Positions 1 through 6,089 of a stretch of DNA of 8,992 bases are shown here, piece after piece (within the stretch, counting starts at the first letter, position 1; every line of letters starts with the position of its first letter). The stretch spans positions 1 through 8,992 of the forward strand of contig CAJTZY010000030.1 in assembly GCA_910584085.1 (NCBI GenBank). The letters are read 5' to 3'. Under the pieces are notes generated by a model, which was given only the letters and a program-made list of their open reading frames with translations, searched no databases and was not told where the DNA came from. This stretch comes from an uncultured Bacilli bacterium. GTDB lineage: Bacteria; Bacillota_I; Bacilli_A; RF39; UBA660. The position numbers and the translations under genes were made by a program.

Positions 1-380
1 TAAGATATCAAGCATTTGGAGGAAGTGGAGTAAATTCAGGAGTTGGAAGTTATACGGCAAAAGTAGATACAACAACACCAACAGTAAGTATAGGAGTAGT
101 AAAATCAAGTGCAGGAACAGCAGTAACAAGTAATATATGGAGTAATCAAATATTAAAATTCACACTTACAAAAGGAACAACGGGAAGTAGTGGATCAACA
201 CTAAAATATTGTGTAGATACAGCAAATACATGTGATCCATTAACAGGAACAACGGCAACAAGTGGAACAGCATTTACATTAAATAATACAGGAACATATT
301 ATGTAAGATATCAGGCATTTGGAGGAAGTGGAATAAATTCAAATGTAGCAAGTTATGTAGGAAAAGTAGATACGACTGTT
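1..380 (+). repeat. End of one and all of a second 'type A' Ig-like module
   Basis: The window opens inside the end of a type A module (RYQAFGG at codon 3). A complete copy follows from the Pro codon at 78 to 380, with RYQAFGG again at 306, a spacing of 303 bp or 101 codons. Shared marks are WSNQ, TLKYCVDTANTC, SGTAFTLNNTGTYYVRYQ and the closing K-V-D-T. The same module reappears at 2001-2297, which shows that the repeat family continues upstream of this window. Confidence 0.85.
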
Positions 381-2876
381 CCAACAATAAGTAAAGTAGA
401 AGGAAATACAGATAGTTGGACACAGAGTAAGACATTAACAGTAACAGCAAGTGATACAGGAGGAAGTGGACTACAAACAAATGCATATAGCTTTGATAAT
501 GGAACAAATTGGCAAGCAAGTAATAGTAAAACAGTAATAGAAAATGGAACATATAACATCAAAGTAAGAGATAATGCAGGAAATATAAGTACGGTTAATA
601 CACAAACAGTAAGCAAGATAGATACAGCAGCTCCAACGGTAAAAGTAGATACAACAGTATTATCAACAAGTAGTATAACAGTAAATGCAACATGTAATGC
701 AGCTAGTGGAATAACTAAATATGAGTTTAGTAAAGATAACGGAGTAACATATACAGCAAATGGAACAAACAAATCGTACACATATACAGGACTCACAGCA
801 GGAACATATAATGTAAAAGTAAGATGTACAAGTGGATCAGGAAAACAGGGAATAGGAAGTTCAAGTGTATCGACTACAAATATGTTTGCAGTAAGTCCAA
901 GTGGATGGGCACAAAGTAAAACAGTAAAAATAACATATCCAACATCAACAGGAAATACATATAGTTATATGATAACAAGTGGGTCTGCGAAGAATGGAAC
1001 AACAGTACTCACAAATAACAAATGGTATACAGCAAGTAACCCACAAAGTATAGTGTTTACAGCAAATGGAACAGTAGTAGCAAAAGTAACAAATGGAAAT
1101 AATACATCAACAGCAACACAAACTGTAACACAAATTGATATAACTGCGCCAACAATAACATTTGGAACAAATGGAAACAGTACAGCAGCAAAAACACAAA
1201 GTAGTAAAGTAACAGTAACAGATAGTGAATCAAATGTATCAGTATTAAAATATGTATGGTCAACAAGTAATACTGCAAGTGCGTCAAATGGAACAGCATT
1301 TACAAGTGGGGCAACATTAACAACACAGGCAAATTTAAATGGAACATATTATTTATGTATATATACAAAAGATAATGCAGGGAATGAAAAGAATCAATGT
1401 TCAAATGCATTTAAATTAGACAATACAGGACCTAGCATAACATTCGGAACAAATGGAAATAGTACATTTGCAAAATCACAAAGTAGTAAAATAACAGTAA
1501 CAAATGACTCATATGGAGCAAGTTTAAATACCTCAAGTTATAAATACATATGGTCAACAAGTAATACAGCAACACCAAATGTATCATTCACATCAGGAAG
1601 TACATATTCACAAACAAGTGGAAGTGGAAGTTACTATTTAAGAGCAACAGCGTGTGACAGCTTAGGTAACTGTACAACAGCAACTTCAAATGTATTTAAA
1701 TTAGATAATACAGGACCTAGCATAACATTCGGAACAAATGGAAATAGTACATTTGCAAAATCACAAAGTAGTAAAATAACAGTAACAAATGACTCATATG
1801 GAGCAAGTTTAAATACCTCAAGTTATAAATACATATGGTCAACAAGTAATACAGCAACACCAAATGTATCATTCACATCAGGAAGTACATATTCACAAAC
1901 AAGTGGAAATGGAAATTATTACTTAAGGGCAACAGCATGTGATAGCCTTGGTAACTGTACAACAGCAACTTCAAATGTATTTAAATTAGATAATACAACA
2001 CCAACAGTAAGTATAGCAGCAGCAAAATCAACAGCTAATACAGCAGTAGCTACGAATACCTGGAGTAATCAAACATTGAAATTTACATTAGCAAAAGGAA
2101 CAACAGGAGGTAGTGGATCAACATTAAAATACTGCGTAGATACAGCAAATACATGTACACCAAATACTGTAGCAACAAGTGGAACAGCATTCACATTAAA
2201 TAATACAGGAACATATTATGTAAGATATCAAGCATTTGGAGGAACAGGAATAAATTCAACTATCGGAAGCTATACAGCAAAAGTGGATACAATAGTGCCA
2301 ACAATAAGTTTAGATAGTGTACCAGAATTTGTGGCAAAGAGTGATAGTCACACATTACCAAGCTCATATACGAATAATAATGTATCTGGAAGAACTGCAG
2401 TATGTAAAGTAGGAAGTACAACAGTAACAAATACAAGCACCTTAGCGCTCGGTTCACATACAATAAATTGTACAGTAACAACAGGAGCAGGAAATACAGG
2501 AACAGTATCTAAAACAATTACGATATTCAATCCTCTAGTTGTATATTATACAGGAACAATGAGTCAAGGTTCTTTAATCAATGGCAATAATATTGTATTA
2601 ACTACTGGCGGATCTTTAAAGATAAATTTATATAAATCTGGATATACATTTGATTGTAGTGCAGCTTATTCATCAGGAGTAAATTTTTACGGTGATGATG
2701 GAACATCAACTAATATTTGTTCCGGTGGTGGGCCAACTGGTGTATCAGATAAAAAAACTGGCTCATATACAACAACACAATCTGGCTATATTTCTTTTGG
2801 TAATTCTGGAGGAAATCTATCTATAAGTAATTTAAAATATAATGGTCAAGCAGTAACTATTCAACAATCAAGTTAA
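1..2876 (+). CDS. Large modular Ig-like repeat surface/secreted protein, 5'-truncated by window edge
   Basis: The reading frame is open from the first full codon at 3 to the TAA at 2874-2876 (957 residues) with no internal stop, so the first ATG at 882 is internal and the true start lies upstream. The protein is almost all Ser/Thr/Gly/Asn/Ala-rich beta-type modules of about 78-101 residues. Each opens with a D-x-x-x-P-T/S-I/V motif, with conserved Pro codons at 78, 381, 633, 1149, 1431, 1716, 2001 and 2298. These look like bacterial Ig-like (Big-type) domains; the module from 2298 has an HYR-like ending (Cys-Thr-Val, then Gly-Asn-Thr). A different C-terminal domain of about 114 residues starts near 2532. 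No LPxTG, choline-binding or C-terminal membrane anchor is present, so attachment, if any, must be N-terminal. The 16 cysteines fall as pairs within modules. An extracellular adhesin or stalk role is inferred; the ligand is unknown. Confidence 0.85.
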   Translation, partial: RYQAFGGSGVNSGVGSYTAKVDTTTPTVSIGVVKSSAGTAVTSNIWSNQILKFTLTKGTTGSSGSTLKYCVDTANTCDPLTGTTATSGTAFTLNNTGTYYVRYQAFGGSGINSNVASYVGKVDTTVPTISKVEGNTDSWTQSKTLTVTASDTGGSGLQTNAYSFDNGTNWQASNSKTVIENGTYNIKVRDNAGNISTVNTQTVSKIDTAAPTVKVDTTVLSTSSITVNATCNAASGITKYEFSKDNGVTYTANGTNKSYTYTGLTAGTYNVKVRCTSGSGKQGIGSSSVSTTNMFAVSPSGWAQSKTVKITYPTSTGNTYSYMITSGSAKNGTTVLTNNKWYTASNPQSIVFTANGTVVAKVTNGNNTSTATQTVTQIDITAPTITFGTNGNSTAAKTQSSKVTVTDSESNVSVLKYVWSTSNTASASNGTAFTSGATLTTQANLNGTYYLCIYTKDNAGNEKNQCSNAFKLDNTGPSITFGTNGNSTFAKSQSSKITVTNDSYGASLNTSSYKYIWSTSNTATPNVSFTSGSTYSQTSGSGSYYLRATACDSLGNCTTATSNVFKLDNTGPSITFGTNGNSTFAKSQSSKITVTNDSYGASLNTSSYKYIWSTSNTATPNVSFTSGSTYSQTSGNGNYYLRATACDSLGNCTTATSNVFKLDNTTPTVSIAAAKSTANTAVATNTWSNQTLKFTLAKGTTGGSGSTLKYCVDTANTCTPNTVATSGTAFTLNNTGTYYVRYQAFGGTGINSTIGSYTAKVDTIVPTISLDSVPEFVAKSDSHTLPSSYTNNNVSGRTAVCKVGSTTVTNTSTLALGSHTINCTVTTGAGNTGTVSKTITIFNPLVVYYTGTMSQGSLINGNNIVLTTGGSLKINLYKSGYTFDCSAAYSSGVNFYGDDGTSTNICSGGGPTGVSDKKTGSYTTTQSGYISFGNSGGNLSISNLKYNGQAVTIQQSS
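1411..1980 (+). repeat. Tandem pair of 285-bp (95-codon) Ig-like module units
   Basis: Units 1411-1695 and 1696-1980 are in direct tandem with an exact period of 285 bp: the string TTAAATTAGA recurs at 1411, 1696 and 1981. By hand comparison the copies differ at 1421 and then only at nine sites between 1624 and 1664. The roughly 200 bp between these are identical, including third codon positions. Two changes turn Gly-Ser-Gly-Ser into Gly-Asn-Gly-Asn; the others are synonymous. The preceding module (1149-1430) is a more diverged relative sharing the TFGTNGNST opening. Confidence 0.9.
2001..2297 (+). repeat. Third 'type A' Ig-like module, separated from its relatives
   Basis: This module matches 78-380 along its length (WSNQTLKFTL, STLKYCVDTANTC, RYQAFGG at 2223). 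It is two codons shorter because of a small deletion in the loop after the second cysteine. Unlike the tandem pair just upstream it carries many scattered differences from its relative, so it is an older copy. Seven modules of other types lie between the two type A copies, giving a mosaic rather than a simple tandem array. Confidence 0.8.
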
Positions 2877-2893
2877 AAATAAACTCAGAGAAT

Positions 2894-2942
2894 GTTTAGT
2901 CTCTGATATAGGTATCAAAGATACTTATATCAGAGATTAAAC
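2894..2942 (+). terminator. Long 23-bp stem-loop after the surface-protein gene
   Basis: Arm 2894-2916 pairs with 2920-2942 across an AAA loop. The stem is 23 bp with only two G-U wobbles and no gaps, and begins 17 bases after the stop codon. It is not followed by a clear T-run, so intrinsic termination is uncertain. A role as an mRNA 3'-end stabiliser or as an intergenic repeat element is equally possible. A related arm lies at 2986-3003. Confidence 0.6.
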
Positions 2943-3000
2943 TAAACTTAATTAATATTCTTACCTCAATTTATATTAATAATAGGTTTGATCTCTGTAT

Positions 3001-3029
3001 AAGATTGATAAGAAATCTATCAATCTTTT
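3001..3029 (+). terminator. Probable terminator hairpin between surface gene and murF
   Basis: AAGATTGATA (3001-3010) is perfectly complementary to TATCAATCTT (3018-3027), giving a 10-bp stem with a 7-base loop. It ends in a short T-run (3026-3029). The stem is AT-rich and the T-run is short, so termination may be weak. It would insulate murF from the upstream gene. Confidence 0.5.
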
Positions 3030-3033
3030 GATA

Positions 3034-3074
3034 TTCATAAAAAAAATAATAAAGTCATATAATTTAGTGGTGAT
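3034..3074 (+). promoter_or_regulatory. Putative murF promoter and ribosome site
   Basis: A TTCATA box (3034-3039) lies 18 bases before a consensus TATAAT (3058-3063). The Shine-Dalgarno-like GTGGTGAT (3067-3074) follows, then ATG at 3078. If TATAAT is the real -10 box, transcription would start around 3070, inside or next to the ribosome site, leaving a leader of only a few bases. The ribosome site fixes the murF start well; the promoter call is weaker. Confidence 0.45.
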
Positions 3075-3077
3075 TAT

Positions 3078-4367
3078 ATGACTTTAAATGAAATAATAAA
3101 AATAGTAAATGGTAAGAGTGGTATAGATAGTAATAAAAAAATAAAGGACATAAAAACTGATTCAAGAAAGATAAATAAAGGGGATTTATTTATAGCTTTA
3201 AAAGGTAAAAATTATGATGGTAATGATTATGTTGAATCTGCTATAAAAAATGGAGCTATTGCTTGTATAACAGAAAAAGAATATAATGATAAATGTATAG
3301 TAGTTAGTGATACTAATAAAAGTTTATATGATATAGGCGAATTTATAAGAAAAAAACATAATATACCACTTATAGCTATTACAGGTTCTAATGGAAAAAC
3401 AACTACAAAGGAGCTTTTATACCACATCCTAAGCAGTAAGTATAATGTTTTAAAAAATGATGGTAGTAAGAATAATATAATAGGTGTGTCAGATACTTTA
3501 TTTAAATTAAATGATAATTATCAAATTATAGTTATGGAACTTGGTACTAATCATATGGGTGAAATAAATTATTTATCTAATATGTGTAAACCAACTACTT
3601 CTATTATAACTAATATAGGCTCATCACACTTAGAATATTTTAAAAATAAAAAAAATATATTTAAGGAAAAATATAGTGTAATTAATGGAATGACTAATAA
3701 AAATTTAATAGTAAATGGTGATGATAAAAGACTAAAAAAAATAAATTGTTATAAATGTGGAATAAATGATAGAAATGATTTAATTGCTTATAATATATAT
3801 GAAAATGAAGCATCTATTTCATTTTGTATATATATTGATAAAGAATATAGAATAACATTTAATAATCCAGGAGTACACTTTATAAATAATATATTACTTG
3901 CTATAAAGGTTTCTTTGGATTATGGAATTGACATGAATAACATTATAGAAAAAATAGGTAGTTTTAAAATTATAGATAAAAGAATGAACTTAATTAAATT
4001 AAAAAACAATACTTTACTAAATGATTGCTATAATTCTAGTTATGAATCTATATGTGCTGGAATAAATTATTTAAAAAATATAAATGGTAAAAAAGTACTA
4101 ATAATAGGAGATATTTTGGAACTTGGCAAATATTCTAAAAGAATACATAAAAAAGTTAATAAAAAAATACATGAATTATATAATTATAAAGTTTATACCG
4201 TAGGAGAGTTTTCTAAATATATAGATGGAATTAATTTTGAAAATAGTGAGAAATTAATAGAATATTTAAAAGATGAAGAATTTAGTGATAGCTATATTTA
4301 TATAAAAGGTTCAAGAAAAATGAATTTGGAAATTGTAGCTGATTATTTAAAAGGAAAAGAAGAGTAA
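3078..4367 (+). CDS. murF: UDP-N-acetylmuramoyl-tripeptide--D-alanyl-D-alanine ligase (MurF)
   Basis: MurF is the cytoplasmic ATP-dependent ligase that adds D-Ala-D-Ala to UDP-MurNAc-tripeptide, the last soluble step in peptidoglycan precursor synthesis. The 429 residues show Mur-ligase order. There is an N-terminal substrate domain with TDSR (27-30). The P-loop is GSNGKTTT (103-110). The central domain has MELGTNHMGEI (153-163) and NIGSSHLEYF (179-188). The C-terminal domain has GDILELG (344-350) and KGSR (410-413). The length is slightly short for the family. One oddity is that the usual D-x-YNANP segment reads NDCYNSSYES (315-324), so the Asn-Pro is lost. The start is set by GGTGAT eight bases upstream of the ATG. 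It stands as a single gene, away from murE, mraY or ddl, and converges on the next gene with a 6-bp gap. MurF is preferred over MurE because of the KGSR and MELGTN motifs. Confidence 0.93.
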   Translation: MTLNEIIKIVNGKSGIDSNKKIKDIKTDSRKINKGDLFIALKGKNYDGNDYVESAIKNGAIACITEKEYNDKCIVVSDTNKSLYDIGEFIRKKHNIPLIAITGSNGKTTTKELLYHILSSKYNVLKNDGSKNNIIGVSDTLFKLNDNYQIIVMELGTNHMGEINYLSNMCKPTTSIITNIGSSHLEYFKNKKNIFKEKYSVINGMTNKNLIVNGDDKRLKKINCYKCGINDRNDLIAYNIYENEASISFCIYIDKEYRITFNNPGVHFINNILLAIKVSLDYGIDMNNIIEKIGSFKIIDKRMNLIKLKNNTLLNDCYNSSYESICAGINYLKNINGKKVLIIGDILELGKYSKRIHKKVNKKIHELYNYKVYTVGEFSKYIDGINFENSEKLIEYLKDEEFSDSYIYIKGSRKMNLEIVADYLKGKEE

Positions 4368-4393
4368 TTATTATTATTTATATACTCTTCTTT
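4356..4393. terminator. Shared hairpin at the murF/orphan convergence
   Basis: AAAGAAGAGTA (4356-4366), the end of murF with part of its stop, pairs with TACTCTTCTTT (4383-4393), the end of the reverse-strand gene. The stem is 11 bp with a 16-base AT-only loop holding both gene ends. Reading leftward the hairpin is followed by a T-rich tract (complement of 4347-4355). Reading rightward it is followed by pyrimidines without a clean T-run. It would therefore serve the reverse gene better than murF. Confidence 0.45.
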
Positions 4394-4844
4394 CTGTCTC
4401 TTCTTCAAAATTTTGTTTTAATTCATCACTTAATAAATTTTTAATATACCATCTTTCAATACTAATAAGATTTTTATCATAAACTCCAAAATAACTTTCC
4501 ATTTTTTTCTTTATTTGAAGAATATTATTACATTCTTCATGCATTAAACTTGCTTCAAATTCTGGATCTACCGAAAACATAAAGAATAATAACTTCTCTG
4601 TAGAATTATTTAAGTTATAAATTCTTGGAGTGGTTTTTATTTTATCCATTACTCTTGAATATCTTATTCCTTTTGGTCTATCACTATAAGTATTGTTATA
4701 TTCTTTATTTAAAATTTTAGAAGTTCTTTTAAATTCTTCTATTCTTTCTAAGCTAATCTCTTCAATTTTTAAATCATGTATATTTTGGTAAAATGAATTT
4801 ATTGATACAGACGGATCATAGTAATTTCTTGAATATCTATGCAT
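4374..4844 (-). CDS. Unrecognised 156-residue charged protein
   Basis: I do not recognise this protein. It has no signal peptide and no membrane segment. It is rich in charged residues and Tyr/Asn, with a single cysteine (in EECNN), a basic patch around residues 53-72 (SDRPKGIRYSRVMDKIK) and an acidic then basic C-terminus (EEETERRVYK), so it is probably a soluble, largely helical cytoplasmic protein. Gene status is well supported. The frame is uninterrupted, an AAAGGGGA ribosome site sits about 9 bases before the ATG, and a near-perfect sigma-A-type promoter lies upstream. It converges on murF and diverges from tgt with back-to-back promoters. Its base composition matches the housekeeping neighbours, which gives no sign of recent transfer. 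Function cannot be assigned. Confidence 0.8.
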   Translation of the reverse strand: MHRYSRNYYDPSVSINSFYQNIHDLKIEEISLERIEEFKRTSKILNKEYNNTYSDRPKGIRYSRVMDKIKTTPRIYNLNNSTEKLLFFMFSVDPEFEASLMHEECNNILQIKKKMESYFGVYDKNLISIERWYIKNLLSDELKQNFEEETERRVYK

Positions 4845-4877
4845 AAATTTTTTCCCCTTTTTAATTTATGAGTATAT

Positions 4878-4905
4878 ATTATACATTAAAATAAAAAAAT
4901 GTCAA
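4878..4905 (-). promoter_or_regulatory. Consensus promoter of the 156-aa orphan gene
   Basis: On the reverse strand a perfect TTGACA (complement of 4900-4905) and a perfect TATAAT (complement of 4878-4883) are separated by 16 bases. The gene's ATG lies about 33 bases past the -10 box. An AAAGGGGA ribosome site is at 4853-4860. This is the best -35/-10 pair in the window and suggests strong constitutive expression. Confidence 0.75.
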
Positions 4906-4909
4906 ATCA

Positions 4910-4938
4910 TTTACTTATCAAGACTTAGGTGTTATAAT
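4910..4938 (+). promoter_or_regulatory. tgt promoter with extended -10
   Basis: TTTACT (4910-4915) and TATAAT (4933-4938) are 17 bases apart, and the -10 box carries the extended TGn element (TGT, 4930-4932). An AGGTGA ribosome site follows about five bases before the ATG at 4959. The predicted leader of about 14 bases is too short for a preQ1 riboswitch. The -35 box lies 4 bp from the -35 box of the divergent gene. Confidence 0.65.
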
Positions 4939-4958
4939 GAATAAGTTGAGGTGAACAT

Positions 4959-6089
4959 ATGAAAATTAAATATGAATTATTACAAAATGATACTAAAACT
5001 AAATCTAGGTATGGATTAATACATACAAATTATGGCACTTTTGAAACTCCAATATTTATGCCAGTTGGGACTCAGGCAACAGTTAAAACCCTATCACCAG
5101 AAGAAATAAAAGATATAGGAAGTGGAATAATTTTATCTAATACATACCACTTATGGTTAAGACCAGGGGAGGATGTAGTAAGCAAGTCTGGAGGCCTTCA
5201 TAAATTTATGAATTATGATGGCCCTATACTTACTGATAGTGGGGGATTTCAAGTATTTAGTTTAGCAAAAAACAAGTCTAAAGATATAACAGAGGAAGGA
5301 GTTCATTTTAAGAGTCATATAGATGGTTCTAAATTATTCTTAACTCCTGAACTCTCAATACAAATACAAAATAAATTAGATAGTGATATAGCAATGTCAT
5401 TTGATGAATGTATTCCCTATCCAGCAACTCATGAATATGCAAAAGAAAGTACAGAAAGAACTCTTAGATGGGCTAAACGTGGTAAAGATGTATTTAATAA
5501 TGAAAATCAGTCTTTATTTGGAATAGTTCAAGGAGGAGAATATGAGGATTTAAGAACATATAGTGCGCAAGAAACTGTAAAAATGAATTTTGATGGTTAC
5601 AGTATAGGTGGTACTAGTGTTGGGGAAGATAAAGATACTATGTACAAAATGGTAGATTATGCAGTTAAGTATTTACCTATAGATAAACCTAGATATTTAA
5701 TGGGAGTAGGAGATCCTATTGATATTATAGAGGGTGTAATAAGAGGAATAGATATGTTTGACTGTGTACTTCCAACTCGTATAGCAAGACATGGAAATGC
5801 ATTTACTAGACATGGCAAAATCAATATTAAAAATGCTAAATATAAAGAGGATTTTACTCCTATAGAAGAAAATTGCGATTGTTATGCTTGTAAACATTAT
5901 ACAAAAGCCTATGTAAGACATTTGATAGTTGCTAATGAATCATTTGGGCAAAGACTCTTATCAATACACAATATAAGATTCTTGACTAAGTTAACAGAAG
6001 ATTTAAGGGAATGCATAAAAAATGATAATATACTTGAATACAAAAAAGATTTTATAGAAAAATATTGTGGTGAGAATGAGAATATTTAA
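4959..6089 (+). CDS. tgt: tRNA-guanine(34) transglycosylase (Tgt)
   Basis: Tgt exchanges guanine-34 in GUN-anticodon tRNAs for a 7-deazaguanine base (preQ1 in bacteria) during queuosine synthesis, in the cytoplasm. The 376 residues match the family length. Visible marks are TDSGGFQVF (92-100), whose Asp93 corresponds to the general acid/base of characterised enzymes; GIVQGG (188-193); GVGDP (249-253); and FDCVLPTR (267-274), whose Asp268 is the expected nucleophile. The zinc site is complete with Cys306, Cys308, Cys311 and His337. No key residue is missing. The start is supported by AGGTGA at standard spacing and by a promoter just upstream. Its 3' end overlaps the next gene, so the two are likely cotranscribed. 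No queA or preQ1 synthesis genes are in the window, so the source of the base (made or salvaged) is not shown. Confidence 0.97.
   Translation: MKIKYELLQNDTKTKSRYGLIHTNYGTFETPIFMPVGTQATVKTLSPEEIKDIGSGIILSNTYHLWLRPGEDVVSKSGGLHKFMNYDGPILTDSGGFQVFSLAKNKSKDITEEGVHFKSHIDGSKLFLTPELSIQIQNKLDSDIAMSFDECIPYPATHEYAKESTERTLRWAKRGKDVFNNENQSLFGIVQGGEYEDLRTYSAQETVKMNFDGYSIGGTSVGEDKDTMYKMVDYAVKYLPIDKPRYLMGVGDPIDIIEGVIRGIDMFDCVLPTRIARHGNAFTRHGKINIKNAKYKEDFTPIEENCDCYACKHYTKAYVRHLIVANESFGQRLLSIHNIRFLTKLTEDLRECIKNDNILEYKKDFIEKYCGENENI

Noticed and set aside
882..884. ATG at 882 as the start of the surface-protein gene
   Set aside because: The frame is open without a stop back to the window edge and the upstream translation holds matching Ig-like modules. 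No ribosome site precedes this ATG; it is an internal methionine.
274..1299. Reverse-strand open frames at 274-552, 353-796 and 1057-1299
   Set aside because: They lie opposite the repeat gene and arise from its A-ending, T-poor codons. Their products are low-complexity Leu/Tyr/Val strings without ribosome sites.
1..2300. CRISPR array or non-coding tandem repeat
   Set aside because: Repeats are in-frame multiples of three, 250-300 bp long and fully coding, with no short repeat-spacer alternation.
2260..2530. Reverse-strand open frames at 2260-2481 and 2348-2530
   Set aside because: Same effect of codon bias in the surface gene; no start signals and no recognisable protein features.
2894..2942. 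Insertion-sequence end or integration site
   Set aside because: The palindrome has no transposase nearby, no target duplication and no partner inverted repeat around a gene; it is better described as an intergenic hairpin.
3227..3427. Reverse-strand 66-residue frame inside murF
   Set aside because: Fully inside a well-supported gene, no ribosome site, no family features.
4920..4958. preQ1 riboswitch or other structured leader before tgt
   Set aside because: The likely start site leaves only about 14 bases before the ATG, and no hairpin with the preQ1 tail pattern is visible.
5697..5921. Reverse-strand 74-residue frame inside tgt
   Set aside because: Fully inside tgt over its conserved catalytic and zinc region; composition is that of a shadow frame.
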